Shown: positions 1 to 9,028, counted from the stretch's first letter. The stretch is DNA of 64,000 nucleotides from Parapedobacter sp. SGR-10 (GCF_011030405.1 NZ_JAAJTJ010000003.1:148881-212880), one strand, 5' to 3'. The notes: generated by a model not told the origin, from the sequence alone. Translations and numbers: made by a program.

Positions 1-906
1 GTTATCATGGCCTTATCAGGCGGTGTTGATTCTACCGTAGCGGCTGTGTTGTTGCATCATGCCATAGGTAAGAACTTGCATTGCTTCTTTGTCGATCACG
101 GCTTGCTGCGCAAGAATGAGTACGAGCAGGTATTGGAATCGTACAAACATATGGGGCTCAACATTAAGGGAGTCAATGCGAAAGATCTCTTTTTTGAGAA
201 ATTAAAAGGCGTGACAGAGCCCGAGCAAAAGCGTAAAATTATCGGTGCCGCATTTATCGATGTGTTCGACCAAGCGTCGAAAGATATCCAACAAGAATTG
301 CCGGCAGGAGCTGAAGCCAAATGGTTGGGGCAGGGTACGATCTATCCGGACATCATTGAGTCGGTATCGGTCAAAGGACCTTCGGCTACCATCAAATCAC
401 ACCATAATGTAGGTGGACTGCCAGACTATATGAAACTCAAGGTCATCGAACCGTTGAAAACCTTGTTCAAGGATGAAGTGCGACGTGTAGGCAAGACTTT
501 GGAGATCGATCCGAACATTCTAAATAGACATCCATTTCCAGGTCCAGGATTGGGAATCCGTATTTTGGGTGATATCAACGAAGAAAAGGTACGGATTTTG
601 CAGGAAGCTGATGATATCTATATCCGAAATCTGAAGGAATCCGGATGGTACGACAAGATATGGCAGGCCGGCACGATCTTTTTGCCGATACAGTCTGTGG
701 GTGTGATGGGTGATGAGCGGACCTACGAACATGTAGTGGCATTGAGAGCTGTAGGCTCATTGGATGGTATGACAGCAGATTGGATACATTTACCTTACGA
801 GCTGCTGGCCAAGATTTCCAATGAAATCATTAATCATGTAAAAGGTATTAACAGGGTCGTTTATGACATCAGTTCAAAACCGCCCGCAACTATTGAATGG
901 GAGTAA
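1..906 (+). CDS. guaA: GMP synthase (glutamine-hydrolysing), C-terminal part
   Basis: Converts XMP to GMP with ATP and ammonia in the cytoplasm, the last step of guanine nucleotide synthesis. The reading frame is open from base 1, so the gene starts before the window; the visible part is the ATP pyrophosphatase domain and the C-terminal dimerisation domain. The pyrophosphate-binding loop SGGVDST lies at the very start, followed by HHNVGGLP, the [11 protein letters not shown] motif and the family ending [10 protein letters not shown]. Full-length GuaA is about 510 residues, so roughly 200 residues of the glutamine amidotransferase half are missing only because of the window edge. The next gene begins 3 bases after the stop, suggesting co-transcription. 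Confidence 0.97.
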   Translation, partial: VIMALSGGVDSTVAAVLLHHAIGKNLHCFFVDHGLLRKNEYEQVLESYKHMGLNIKGVNAKDLFFEKLKGVTEPEQKRKIIGAAFIDVFDQASKDIQQELPAGAEAKWLGQGTIYPDIIESVSVKGPSATIKSHHNVGGLPDYMKLKVIEPLKTLFKDEVRRVGKTLEIDPNILNRHPFPGPGLGIRILGDINEEKVRILQEADDIYIRNLKESGWYDKIWQAGTIFLPIQSVGVMGDERTYEHVVALRAVGSLDGMTADWIHLPYELLAKISNEIINHVKGINRVVYDISSKPPATIEWE

Positions 907-909
907 ACA

Positions 910-2154
910 ATGAAATATATTTCAGTTCTGTACGGCATAATTTTGTTTCTTGGAGTAGCGGCATGTACCCCAAAGGTGGGTGTATTGCGTTCTCCTGATT
1001 ATAAAGGCAATGTAGGCAGCGGAACTGATACTAAGAAGTCGGACGCTGCTTCGGACAAAGAGACGAAGGATGTGGCCGGAAAAAAACATTTGGCTGGTTC
1101 CAACATCGCTTTAGTACTGCCCTTTCAGCTGAATCAGATATCCACATCGTCTATTTTGGAGAAGGATGTCAAGCGTTCGGCCTTGGCATTGGATTTTTAT
1201 CAAGGCTTTCAGCTGGGTTTGGAAGACTTGGCCCGTAAAGGGAAAAATTTTTATTTGGATGTACTGGATTCGAGAGATGATGATTTCCAAAATGCCACAC
1301 TGGCCAAGTCGGAGACTGTCTCTGAAGCAGCTGTAGTCGTAGGGCCTGTGTACCCCAAGGAGATCAAATCTTTTGGCACCAATCTATCCAACAAGGATGT
1401 CTTGCAGATCAATCCCTTGGCAGCGAGTATGCCTACGGAGTTCAATCTTCCCAATCTGGTATCGCTGAGACCACCGATCAAAGCACATACCCAAGCGATA
1501 GCCCGTGAGGTGGCCAATGGATTTTCAGGCGGGGACGTCATTATTATCTACAATACAGCAGACAATGACGGACGACAGTTTCTCAACGGTATGTTGGCGG
1601 CGATCAGGCAGGTCAAGGCCAATGTGAATGTTGTGTCCGTATCCAGCATCACGCAGCTCAATGAAAAACTGTCCAATACCGGATTTACCCATGTTATTGC
1701 CGGCACGACGGACAAGCTGCAGATCCGGACGCTCATCAATAACCTAAGCAGTAAAGCCAAAGAAGGGATTTATAATTTTCAATTGTATGGGCATCCGCTT
1801 TGGGATCGCTTTGATTGGAGCATTTATCCGGAATTTGCGGATCTGAAACCCAGGATACCTTCGGAGAGTGTTTTGAAAGAGTGGACTGCTCCGGCAAAGA
1901 AATTCAAAGAGGCCTACAGCATGAAATATGGTGTACAACCTTCAGACCATTCTTTCAGAGGGTATGACTGTGCGTTATATTTTGGTTCTTTGTTGGCTAA
2001 ATATGACAAGGCACAGCTCAAAGATAACCTGGAGAAAGAAGAGTACGAAGGTTTATATAGCCGTTATAAATTTTCGCACAACAATACGTGGGGGTATGTC
2101 AATGAGGCTGTTGCTGTCCGGATATACCGAAACGGAAGCTTTCAGTTACAATAG
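910..2154 (+). CDS. Periplasmic-binding-protein-like lipoprotein
   Basis: A 414-residue exported protein. The N-terminus is a signal peptide ending in a lipobox (GVAAC, Cys about residue 19), then a low-complexity Lys/Asp/Ser-rich linker to about residue 65. The rest resembles the type I periplasmic binding fold of branched-chain amino-acid binding proteins (IALVLPF, then a YQGFQLGLEDL helix, a VVGPVYPKE segment and a VIIIYNTADNDG segment). No transporter genes are adjacent, so a role in amino-acid uptake is not supported; Bacteroidota lipoproteins of this kind are often annotated as LysM or ABC-like substrate-binding proteins of unknown role. It sits 3 bases after guaA and just before an rRNA methyltransferase gene, probably in one operon. 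Confidence 0.75.
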   Translation: MKYISVLYGIILFLGVAACTPKVGVLRSPDYKGNVGSGTDTKKSDAASDKETKDVAGKKHLAGSNIALVLPFQLNQISTSSILEKDVKRSALALDFYQGFQLGLEDLARKGKNFYLDVLDSRDDDFQNATLAKSETVSEAAVVVGPVYPKEIKSFGTNLSNKDVLQINPLAASMPTEFNLPNLVSLRPPIKAHTQAIAREVANGFSGGDVIIIYNTADNDGRQFLNGMLAAIRQVKANVNVVSVSSITQLNEKLSNTGFTHVIAGTTDKLQIRTLINNLSSKAKEGIYNFQLYGHPLWDRFDWSIYPEFADLKPRIPSESVLKEWTAPAKKFKEAYSMKYGVQPSDHSFRGYDCALYFGSLLAKYDKAQLKDNLEKEEYEGLYSRYKFSHNNTWGYVNEAVAVRIYRNGSFQLQ

Positions 2155-2162
2155 TATTGTAC

Positions 2163-3329
2163 ATGGAATTGAACGAAAAACGTGTACAGCAGCAGATCCG
2201 TAACTTTGAAAAGGCCATCAGTGCGTACACTGGGCAGGAACCTTTGGCACGTTTTTTAACCCGATATTATAAGGAAAATAAGCAAATGGGATCATCTGAC
2301 CGACGGATGACCTCTCGTCTATGCTACAATTATTTTCGGATCGGTGACTGGAAAAAAGGTGCCTCTCCATTGGATAGGGTCGTTCATGCAGAATACTTAT
2401 GCGAACAGGAGTCGTCCATGGTTCAATTATTGGCTCCCGAACTCCATGCCACGATAAAAAGACCCTTACCAGAAAAAATTGCTCTTATTCATGCTGATAT
2501 GCATGTGTTTTTTCCTTTGGTCAACGAGATTTCTGATGTCATCGACAAGCAGGAATTTCTAGTAAGCCAACTCATTCAACCCGATTTGTTTGTTCGTCTA
2601 AAACGAGGAAATGAACGAGCCGTCCTTTCTGAGCTGGAATACAGACAAATCCCTTTCAAACAATTATCTGAGCAAGCGGTCGCACTACCCAATGGAACAA
2701 AACTCCAGGAAATGACAAAAGTGGCCGGATTGTATGAAATACAAGACCTCTCTTCCCAACGAACATTGGATGATATAGAAGCTCTGAAAGGGGAGAAGTG
2801 GTGGGATGCCTGTGCAGCTTCGGGAGGCAAAGCTCTGCTGTTTTTGGATAAATATCCTCACATAGATCTGTTGGTATCGGATATTCGCCTGTCCATCTTA
2901 AGAAATCTGGACGAACGTTTTGAAAAGGCACGCATAACTGTTCCGTATCGCAAAAAGATCATTGATCTCACACAGGACGTACATTACATATTGCAGGGAG
3001 AATTATTTGATGGTATCATTTTAGATGCGCCCTGCTCCGGATCCGGTACTTGGGGACGTACCCCGGAGATGAAAGCACAGTTTTCCGAAGAAAAGCTTCG
3101 GAAGTTTTCCACATTGCAGCGTACGATTGCCTCCAATGTCGTTCAGGCGCTAAAGCCTGGCAAATCGTTGACTTATATCACATGCTCTGTCTATAAATCA
3201 GAAAATGAGGATGTGGTCGATTATCTGGTCTCTGACCATGGGATGGCCGTGGACAAGATGCATGTCCTCCATGGCTATCGTGAGAAAGCCGATACCATGT
3301 TTGTAGCGAGATTGGTTAAACGTCAATAG
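2163..3329 (+). CDS. RsmB/NOP2-family RNA m5C methyltransferase
   Basis: A predicted S-adenosylmethionine-dependent cytosine-5 methyltransferase acting on rRNA, 388 residues. Motif IV DAPCSGSG (Cys about 291) and motif VI TCSVYKSENED (catalytic Cys about 341) are both present, as is the SAM-binding region around WWDACAASGGKALL. The N-terminal helical part resembles the NusB-like/RNA-binding region of RsmB. I chose the ATG at 2163; a TTG two codons earlier is possible. Only 8 bases separate it from the stop of the preceding lipoprotein gene. Which rRNA base is modified cannot be told from sequence. Confidence 0.88.
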   Translation: MELNEKRVQQQIRNFEKAISAYTGQEPLARFLTRYYKENKQMGSSDRRMTSRLCYNYFRIGDWKKGASPLDRVVHAEYLCEQESSMVQLLAPELHATIKRPLPEKIALIHADMHVFFPLVNEISDVIDKQEFLVSQLIQPDLFVRLKRGNERAVLSELEYRQIPFKQLSEQAVALPNGTKLQEMTKVAGLYEIQDLSSQRTLDDIEALKGEKWWDACAASGGKALLFLDKYPHIDLLVSDIRLSILRNLDERFEKARITVPYRKKIIDLTQDVHYILQGELFDGIILDAPCSGSGTWGRTPEMKAQFSEEKLRKFSTLQRTIASNVVQALKPGKSLTYITCSVYKSENEDVVDYLVSDHGMAVDKMHVLHGYREKADTMFVARLVKRQ

Positions 3330-3352
3330 TGGTGGGCTAAAAAAAACTAAAT

Positions 3353-3451
3353 TCAACTCGTCATCCTGAGCGAAGTCGAAGGATCTCATTATAGTATTGC
3401 TTCACTAGAATAAGATGTTTCGACTACGCTCAACATGACGGCTTTTTTTTA
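3353..3451. repeat. Intergenic palindromic repeat, possible bidirectional terminator
   Basis: Between two convergent genes lies an imperfect inverted repeat. The left arm reads CGTCATCCTGAGCGAAG and continues to TCGAAGGATC; the right arm reads TTTCGACTACGCTC then AACATGACG, followed by a run of eight T. This arm sequence is a common intergenic repeat in Bacteroidota genomes (known in general; not searched here). Its position and T tract fit a terminator for the methyltransferase gene and possibly for the stress-protein gene opposite. Confidence 0.6.
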
Positions 3452-3913
3452 GTCACATTTGCTCGGTACGATCAGTACAGGGCAGTGTGACTTACGGATC
3501 ACAGAAGTCGACACACTTCCCGAAATAAACAGATCAAATCCCGTTCTTCCGTTGGTTCCCATGACCAAGAGATCTGCAGCCCATTCCTCACAAGTGTCCA
3601 GTATTTCTTCACGGATATTGCCTATCCTGCTGAAGGTAAAGACCTCCTTTGCCGAGGTAAAATGTGCTGAGATTCTGTCCAGGTAATCCTGTGCCGCCTG
3701 TAGTTGGGTCTCTGATACCTCAGGGACGACGATGGGTTGCTGACCCAATAAAGGGTCGACACCATAGCTTGCAGGCGAGGTGGGTGGAACTATCGTGACC
3801 AAGGCAACGGAAGTGCTTTCTGATACCAGATCACGGGCATATTCGATGACTTTTTCCGAGCAGGGACTGTCATCCAATGCGACCAATATACGTTGAAATT
3901 TAGAGTAAGCCAT
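3449..3913 (-). CDS. Universal stress protein, UspA family
   Basis: A 154-residue single-domain UspA-type protein, expected in the cytoplasm. It begins with the usual strand RILVALDDSPCSEKVIEYA and ends with the ATP-binding signature GTNGRTGFDLFISGSVS followed by CPVLIV, so it is likely an ATP-binding member. Length is typical. It converges on the preceding methyltransferase gene and diverges from the Crp/Fnr gene at 4060; the two may share the intergenic control region. Confidence 0.93.
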   Translation of the reverse strand: MAYSKFQRILVALDDSPCSEKVIEYARDLVSESTSVALVTIVPPTSPASYGVDPLLGQQPIVVPEVSETQLQAAQDYLDRISAHFTSAKEVFTFSRIGNIREEILDTCEEWAADLLVMGTNGRTGFDLFISGSVSTSVIRKSHCPVLIVPSKCD

Positions 3914-3981
3914 TTTATGATAATTTTAAGTCCATTTATACTTATAAAACAAAGGAATATAGGCATTTGTTTTTGGAAAAT

Positions 3982-4013
3982 GTTGTTGGGATTTTTGGAT
4001 TGTTGTACCTTTG
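3982..4013 (+). promoter_or_regulatory. Bacteroidota-type promoter for the Crp/Fnr gene
   Basis: TACCTTTG at 4006-4013 matches the -7 consensus TAnnTTTG, and GTTG at 3982-3985 lies 20 bases upstream in the -33 position. Transcription would begin near 4020, about 40 bases before the gene. Confidence 0.55.
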
Positions 4014-4059
4014 GTATGAGTAAGGATAAGCTACTTTAGTAACCAACAAATTAAGAGAA

Positions 4060-4626
4060 ATGGGATTTATCAGGGCATATTATGAACAGTTTGTCACCCT
4101 AAAGGAGGCAGAATGGGAATTTATAGCTTCTCATTTTGAAGCAGTGCACTTTGATAAAAATGAGATCATTACCCCACAGGGAGAAACCGAACGTCGACTC
4201 TTGTTCATAGACTCCGGTATAGTAAGGTCTTTTGTGCCAGATATAGAAAGTGAACTGACCTTTGGATTTGCCTTTGCGAAGGAATTCACCTGTGTTTACG
4301 AGTCTTTTTTGACCCAGACTCCATCGCAATATGCTTTGCAGGCTTTGACCCCTGTGTCTGGTTGGCAGATATCCTATGATGCTATGCAAAGGGTTTATAG
4401 TCAGACCCAGGTAGGTAATTATTTGGGACGCTTCGCGTCTGAGCAATTGTACCTCTCAAAAAGTAGACGCGAAATATATCTGCTAAAGCACACGATCAAA
4501 GAAAGGTATCTCAAACTGTTTGAAGAACAACCGCAGATATTGAAGTATATCCCACTTAAATATATAGCCTCGTATATCGGGACGACACCCCAAGGCCTGA
4601 GCCGTATCCGTCGGGAGATTAATTAA
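4060..4626 (+). CDS. Crp/Fnr-family transcription regulator
   Basis: A 188-residue one-component regulator. The N-terminal cyclic-nucleotide-binding-like beta barrel spans about residues 20-120 (HFDKNEIITPQGE, then LLFIDSGIVRSF), and a helix-turn-helix lies at the end (LKYIASYIGTTPQGLSRIRR). No Fnr cysteine cluster and no clear phosphate-binding cassette for cAMP is visible, which is usual in the short Bacteroidota branch of this family, so the effector is unknown. It is divergent from the stress-protein gene. Confidence 0.88.
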   Translation: MGFIRAYYEQFVTLKEAEWEFIASHFEAVHFDKNEIITPQGETERRLLFIDSGIVRSFVPDIESELTFGFAFAKEFTCVYESFLTQTPSQYALQALTPVSGWQISYDAMQRVYSQTQVGNYLGRFASEQLYLSKSRREIYLLKHTIKERYLKLFEEQPQILKYIPLKYIASYIGTTPQGLSRIRREIN

Positions 4627-4650
4627 CATTTGTTCATTGCCTCGATGTGG

Positions 4651-4689
4651 CCAAATCCAGAACTTTGTCAAAAAATATTCTGGATATGG
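4651..4689 (+). terminator. Inverted repeat after the Crp/Fnr gene
   Basis: The arms CCAAATCCAGAA (4651-4662) and TTCTGGATATGG (4678-4689) can pair over 12 bases with one mismatch around a 15-base loop. There is no T run after it, so termination is a guess from position. Confidence 0.35.
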
Positions 4690-4782
4690 TGTTACCGATT
4701 TTGGCATATGGAAATAAGCTCTTACAGCAAGAGTGCCTGGATGTGAATCCGGATTTTCCCTGGAAATACAATTTGTTATAAG

Positions 4783-5541
4783 ATGTCTATTACAAACGAA
4801 ACCGAATTGATGGGGATGAAGCAGGTGAGCTATGCTGTCGCTCATACCCTCCGAAGAATGAGAGAATACGCACAAGTAGGTATGACCACAGAGGAATTGG
4901 ATGATTATGGTGCGCAGATATTAAGGGAGTTCGGAGCGAAATCTGCACCTTTTCTGACCTATGGTTTTCCGGGATGGACCTGTATCAGTGTTGGTCATGA
5001 GTTTTGTCATGGTATCCCTTCGAGCCAGCGTATTTTGAAAGAGGGAGATTTGGTGAATATTGATGTTTCGGCAGAACTTGAAGGTTATTGGGCGGACAAT
5101 GCGTGTTCTTTTGTGCTTGGAAAAGATATGGAGGGGCATCAAAAATTGGTGGATACCTCCAAGGATATTCTTTACCGGGCTATAATGCGTATCAAGGGCG
5201 GTGTGCGAATTTCGGATCTGGGACTTTTTATACAGACCGAGGCTACAAAAAAAGGGTACAAAGTCATTAAAAACCTGGCTGGCCACGGTGTAGGGCGTAG
5301 CCTGCACGAAGAGCCTGACAATCTCTTGAATTACAGGGACAGATACGATCACCGCCGCTTCAAAAAAGGGTCGGTTGTGGCCGTGGAGACATTTATCTCT
5401 ACGACCTCAACCTATGCCGATACGCAGGACGATGGTTGGACGATGGTCGGCAACAAGGGAGGCTACATGGCACAGCATGAGCATACGATCCTTATCACCG
5501 AAAACAAACCGATTATTTTGACGGAGATGAATGGGATATAA
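4783..5541 (+). CDS. map: Type I methionine aminopeptidase
   Basis: Removes the initiator methionine from new proteins in the cytoplasm. The protein is 252 residues, normal for bacterial type I enzymes. All five metal ligands are visible: Asp94 (VNIDVS), Asp105 (WADNA), His168 (GHGVGRSLHEEP), Glu202 (AVETF) and Glu233 (QHEHTI). It lacks the N-terminal zinc-finger extension. The gene stands alone in its strand context: a Crp/Fnr gene lies upstream, and a small convergent gene ends 2 bases after its stop. Confidence 0.95.
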   Translation: MSITNETELMGMKQVSYAVAHTLRRMREYAQVGMTTEELDDYGAQILREFGAKSAPFLTYGFPGWTCISVGHEFCHGIPSSQRILKEGDLVNIDVSAELEGYWADNACSFVLGKDMEGHQKLVDTSKDILYRAIMRIKGGVRISDLGLFIQTEATKKGYKVIKNLAGHGVGRSLHEEPDNLLNYRDRYDHRRFKKGSVVAVETFISTTSTYADTQDDGWTMVGNKGGYMAQHEHTILITENKPIILTEMNGI

Positions 5542-5543
5542 GA

Positions 5544-5810
5544 TCAATCCACAGCCGGTACCAGTACATTATGCTCCAATCGTACGGGGACAGGGTTGAT
5601 GCTCGTGAAACCGTCTTCTTTTTGGACGATGCGCGAGAGGTCCAACCCTTTCTTGGAAAATGCGGCGATGATGGCGGTGCGGAACGTTGCTTTGGCCGAA
5701 CCCCAACCTTGACCTTTAACGGTTTCGTTGTTGAGTTGGATCAATTCCTCGATAGAATAGGTGCTGAACTTTTCCAATAAGTGTTGGTAGAGTTGAATTG
5801 TTGTTGACAT
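5544..5810 (-). CDS. Small conserved-looking protein of unknown function
   Basis: An 88-residue, probably cytoplasmic protein without signal peptide or membrane segment. It contains a helical N-terminal half (YQHLLEKFSTYSIEELIQLNNE) and a GWGSAKATFRTAIIAAF segment. I do not recognise a characterised family. It looks real because codon use resembles its neighbours, it starts with ATG behind an A/T-rich leader, and it converges tightly on map with 2 bases between stops. Confidence 0.6.
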   Translation of the reverse strand: MSTTIQLYQHLLEKFSTYSIEELIQLNNETVKGQGWGSAKATFRTAIIAAFSKKGLDLSRIVQKEDGFTSINPVPVRLEHNVLVPAVD

Positions 5811-5920
5811 ACAATTTAAAAATTTAAAACGTTAAACCATAAATTGTATTCAGAAATCGTAAGGGAAAATAAGCGTTTTTGCAGACGTTTATTTTGGCTT
5901 TTACACCCGTATTATTTTAC

Positions 5921-5995
5921 CACCGCGGTGACTGCACTCGGTTGGTATTGCACATGCAATTCTGAATACTCTACAAATATAGTAGAGTATTTTTG
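5921..5995. promoter_or_regulatory. Cluster of three dyad-symmetric sites
   Basis: Three inverted repeats follow one another: the perfect palindrome CACCGCGGTG (5921-5930); ATTGCA-CA-TGCAAT (5947-5960); and AATACTCTAC with GTAGAGTATT around a 7-base loop (5965-5991), followed by TTTT. The last could be a terminator; the first two look like protein-binding sites. They lie in the 272-base gap between the divergent 5810 gene and the toxin-antitoxin pair. Confidence 0.45.
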
Positions 5996-6041
5996 AAAAA
6001 ACAAATTTTTGTAATAAATCATACCTTAAATTTAAAAAATA

Positions 6042-6073
6042 CGTATAAAATAGATATATTTGTCCGTATAAAA
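6042..6073 (+). promoter_or_regulatory. Promoter and candidate operator of the toxin-antitoxin pair
   Basis: TATATTTG at 6055-6062 matches the -7 box TAnnTTTG. It is bracketed by two direct repeats CGTATAAAA (6042-6050 and 6065-6073), 23 bases apart, a likely binding site for antitoxin autoregulation. The -33 position reads TTTA rather than TTTG. Confidence 0.5.
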
Positions 6074-6082
6074 AGTAGAAGT

Positions 6083-6337
6083 ATGGATACTAAACTAACA
6101 CTAAAGCTGAATGATAATGTGATCGAAAGAGCTAAGAAATATGCTTCGAACAAAAAAACAAGCCTATCCAGATTGATAGAAAATTATCTGGATTCGTTGA
6201 CCCGCGAACAAAATGACGATTTCGAGATTTCGCCTTTTGTAAAAAGTATCTCAAGCGGAAAAAGTATCCCTGTCGATGCAGATTATAAAACAGCGAGAGA
6301 AGAGTATATTGATTTTTTAGACAAAAAGTATCAATAA
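6083..6337 (+). CDS. VapB-like antitoxin (DUF6364 type)
   Basis: An 84-residue protein expected to bind and neutralise the PIN toxin encoded next to it and to repress the pair. The N-terminus MDTKLTLKLNDNVIERAKKY followed by KKTSLSRLIENYLDSL has the ribbon-helix-helix-like pattern of DUF6364 antitoxins; the acidic C-terminal part (YKTAREEYIDFLDKKY) would wrap the toxin. I chose ATG 6083 because the domain begins there and the promoter lies just upstream; an in-frame ATG at 5993 would precede the promoter. The stop is 1 base before the toxin start. Confidence 0.82.
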   Translation: MDTKLTLKLNDNVIERAKKYASNKKTSLSRLIENYLDSLTREQNDDFEISPFVKSISSGKSIPVDADYKTAREEYIDFLDKKYQ

Positions 6338-6338
6338 G

Positions 6339-6770
6339 ATGCAACGTGTGTTTTTGGATACGAATGTCGTCATAGACTTTCTTGGAGAAAGGGTAGACTT
6401 CTACGAACCTATAGCCAAAGTTTTGACTTTAGCAGACAAGAAGAAAATTAAGGTATATACTTCTCCAAACTCTATTTCTAATACCTATTATCTCCTTGCC
6501 AAATATGAAAATGCAAAAACTGCATTGGAAAAGATCAGAAAATTTAAACTGATCTGTAGTATGTCCATTATGGATGATGAAGTGGTCGACAAGGCCATCG
6601 TTTCGGGATTCAAAGATTTTGAGGATGCCATGCAATATTTTAGTGCAGTCGCTACGGGCTGTGATCTGATCATTACCCGAAATGAAAAGGATTTTAAAAA
6701 TGCCCTCATTCCGGTAATGAATGCAGAAAGTTATCTACAAACCCTATCCGGCCCGAATGTCGGTTTATGA
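6339..6770 (+). CDS. VapC-like PIN-domain ribonuclease toxin
   Basis: A 143-residue PIN-domain protein, predicted Mg2+-dependent endoribonuclease. Acidic active-site residues expected for the fold are visible: Asp7 in LDTNVVIDFLG near the N-terminus, then the pair in FKDFEDAMQYF and the Asp in CDLIITRNEKDF near residues 90-120. It starts 1 base after the antitoxin stop, so the two are translationally linked. RNA target unknown. Confidence 0.87.
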   Translation: MQRVFLDTNVVIDFLGERVDFYEPIAKVLTLADKKKIKVYTSPNSISNTYYLLAKYENAKTALEKIRKFKLICSMSIMDDEVVDKAIVSGFKDFEDAMQYFSAVATGCDLIITRNEKDFKNALIPVMNAESYLQTLSGPNVGL

Positions 6771-6895
6771 CCTTTTTACTGTCTGCCTATTGATATTTTG
6801 TCATCATCACCCTGCCATACTGTCCTAAAAAGCCAATTGGAACAGGTCTTGCTATAGGATGTTCGATTTTTAATATGTAAAATAGAACTAACTAT

Positions 6896-8785
6896 ATGAG
6901 CACAGAAAAAGGTACAATTTCGATCCACACCGAGAACATCTTTCCGGTCATCAAAAAATTCCTTTATTCGGATAATGAAATTTTCTTGAGGGAGCTGGTC
7001 TCCAATGCCGTAGACGCTTCCCAAAAGATCAAACGTCTTTCTTCTTTGGGCCAATACAACGGCGAGGTAGGAGACCTAACGGTTGATGTAAAGTTTGACG
7101 AAGAAGCCAAGACCATCACCATTTCGGACAATGGTATAGGGATGACGGCCGAGGAGATCAAGAAGTATATCAATCAGATCGCTTTCTCGGGTGCGACGGA
7201 GTTTGTAGAAAAATTTAAAGAGGCCAAAGATGCGAACGAAATCATCGGCCGTTTCGGGTTAGGCTTTTATTCGGCATTTATGGTCGCCGATAAGGTGGAG
7301 ATCGAGTCTCTTTCCTATCAGGATGGTGCCACTCCTGCGCACTGGACCTGTGATGGCAGTACTTCGTATGAGATATCCGAAGGATCACGAACTACACGAG
7401 GCACAGATATCATCCTGCATATCAATGCCGATTCTACCGAGTTCCTGAACAAGGCCAGGCTACAGGATATATTGCACAAATATGCTCAATTCCTACCTGT
7501 ACCTATTCGCTTTGGTACCAAGACTACTTCTGAGCCTGATGGCGAAGACGAGGAGGGCAAACCAAAATATAAGTCTGTAGAAGTTGACAATATCATCAAC
7601 AATATGAGTCCTGCATGGACAAAGGCACCTTCAGAACTGAAAGACGAGGATTATCTGGCCTTCTATCGGGAGCTGTACCCTTATGCGATGGACGAACCCC
7701 TGTTTTGGATACATCTGAATGTAGACTATCCGTTCAATCTGACGGGTATCCTTTATTTTCCCAAGATCAAGAACGAACTGGAAATTCAACGCAACAAGAT
7801 CAAGCTTTATTCCCGCCAAGTATTCATTACCGATGAGGTCAAAGATATTGTGCCGGAATTTTTGATGCTATTGCATGGTGTGATCGATTCGCCGGATATT
7901 CCATTGAACGTTTCCCGTTCTTTTCTACAGGCGGATAGCAATGTCAAGAAGATCAACAGTTATATCACGAAGAAAGTCGCTGACAAGTTGCAGGAAATCT
8001 TCAAATCAGATCGTAAAGGTTTTGAAGAGAAGTGGAACGATATCGGTCTATTTATCAAATACGGTATGCTGAGTGATGAGAAATTTGCCGAGAAAGCCAA
8101 CGAGTTCTGCCTGGTCAAAAATACGGAAAACGAAAGTTATACCCTCAAGGAGTATTATGAGAAAGTAAAGGATATCCAAGTGGACAAGGATGGCAATATC
8201 GTATATCTGTACAGCAGTGATCCAGCCCAGCAGGATGGATATATCGCGGCAGCGAAAGGCAAGGGATACGATGTTTTGATATTGGACGGGCCTTTGGATA
8301 GCCACTTTACAGGCTATCTCGAACAAAAAGGAGGAGAGAAGGTACAATTGAAACGTGTGGACTCGGACGTGATCGACAAGCTGATCCAAAAGGATGAAAA
8401 AATAGAACTGACCTTGACCGAGGAAGAAAGCAAAAAGGTCAGCGAACTTTTCCAAAAAGCGATCGATCGTACAGATATGAATGTGCAGATAGAGGCCTTG
8501 CATGAAGATGAATTGCCGGTATCGGTGACTTTGGACGAATTTATGCGTCGGATGAAAGATATGGCCAAAACAGGTGGCGGTATGGGCTTCTACGGTACAT
8601 TGCCGGACAATTACAAAGTGAGTGTCAACGGAAATCATCCTTTGGTCAAACGTATATTGGCTAGTGAGAATGGGGAAGGGGAGAAGCTGGCCAAGCAGGC
8701 TTTCGACTTGGCACTTCTATCTAGGGGGCTATTGACAGGGTCTGATCTGACTTCCTTTATCAAGCGGAGTGTGGAGATGATTTAA
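6896..8785 (+). CDS. htpG: Molecular chaperone HtpG (Hsp90)
   Basis: ATP-dependent Hsp90 chaperone of the cytoplasm, 629 residues, a normal length. The GHKL ATPase domain is clear: NEIFLRELVSNAVDA (with the Mg-binding Asn), ISDNGIGMT, and GRFGLGFYSAFMV. The middle domain carries the expected catalytic-loop Arg region (NVSRSFLQ) and the protein ends in a short dimerisation domain. A strong hairpin terminator follows within 5 bases of the stop. Confidence 0.97.
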   Translation: MSTEKGTISIHTENIFPVIKKFLYSDNEIFLRELVSNAVDASQKIKRLSSLGQYNGEVGDLTVDVKFDEEAKTITISDNGIGMTAEEIKKYINQIAFSGATEFVEKFKEAKDANEIIGRFGLGFYSAFMVADKVEIESLSYQDGATPAHWTCDGSTSYEISEGSRTTRGTDIILHINADSTEFLNKARLQDILHKYAQFLPVPIRFGTKTTSEPDGEDEEGKPKYKSVEVDNIINNMSPAWTKAPSELKDEDYLAFYRELYPYAMDEPLFWIHLNVDYPFNLTGILYFPKIKNELEIQRNKIKLYSRQVFITDEVKDIVPEFLMLLHGVIDSPDIPLNVSRSFLQADSNVKKINSYITKKVADKLQEIFKSDRKGFEEKWNDIGLFIKYGMLSDEKFAEKANEFCLVKNTENESYTLKEYYEKVKDIQVDKDGNIVYLYSSDPAQQDGYIAAAKGKGYDVLILDGPLDSHFTGYLEQKGGEKVQLKRVDSDVIDKLIQKDEKIELTLTEEESKKVSELFQKAIDRTDMNVQIEALHEDELPVSVTLDEFMRRMKDMAKTGGGMGFYGTLPDNYKVSVNGNHPLVKRILASENGEGEKLAKQAFDLALLSRGLLTGSDLTSFIKRSVEMI

Positions 8786-8789
8786 AGTA

Positions 8790-8821
8790 AAAACACGGGA
8801 GTCCAAAACTCCCGTGTTTTT
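8790..8821 (+). terminator. Rho-independent terminator of htpG
   Basis: A perfect 13-base stem (AAAACACGGGAGT with ACTCCCGTGTTTT) around the loop CCAAA, ending in a T run. Confidence 0.93.
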
Positions 8822-8875
8822 ATGTCGCTATAAATGAACTCCTTTTGTTTTTAACCCTTTTTTTGTTCAAAAATA

Positions 8876-8907
8876 TTTGGAGCTAATGTAGTTTTATACT
8901 ACTTTTG
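8876..8907 (+). promoter_or_regulatory. Promoter of tRNA-His
   Basis: TTTG at 8876-8879 and TACTTTTG at 8900-8907, separated by 20 bases, are a full match to the Bacteroidota -33/-7 pattern. The expected start, about 8914, is just before the tRNA. Confidence 0.75.
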
Positions 8908-8922
8908 TGTCACAAAATCACG

Positions 8923-8996
8923 GTAGGCATAGCTCAGTTGGTTAGAGCACTAGATTGTGGTTCTAGGGGTCGTGGGTTCGAGCCCCATTGCTTACC
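8923..8996 (+). tRNA. tRNA-His (anticodon GTG)
   Basis: All arms fold: acceptor GTAGGCA with TGCTTAC, D-arm GCTC...GAGC, anticodon stem CTAGA/TCTAG around TTGTGGT (anticodon GTG), and T-arm GTGGG-TTCGAGC-CCCAT. The base before the acceptor stem is G (8922), matching the extra G-1 typical of tRNA-His opposite C73. The full CCA end is not encoded after the discriminator. Confidence 0.95.
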
Positions 8997-9000
8997 CAAG

Positions 9001-9028
9001 AAGCTTCTCAGAAATGAGAAGCTTTTTT
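9001..9028 (+). terminator. Terminator of tRNA-His
   Basis: Perfect 10-base stem AAGCTTCTCA / TGAGAAGCTT with a GAAA loop, then a T run. Confidence 0.9.

Noticed and set aside
8048..8638. 196-residue open frame on the minus strand inside htpG
   Set aside because: Fully antisense to a well conserved gene; composition is the mirror of htpG codons and no family pattern is seen.
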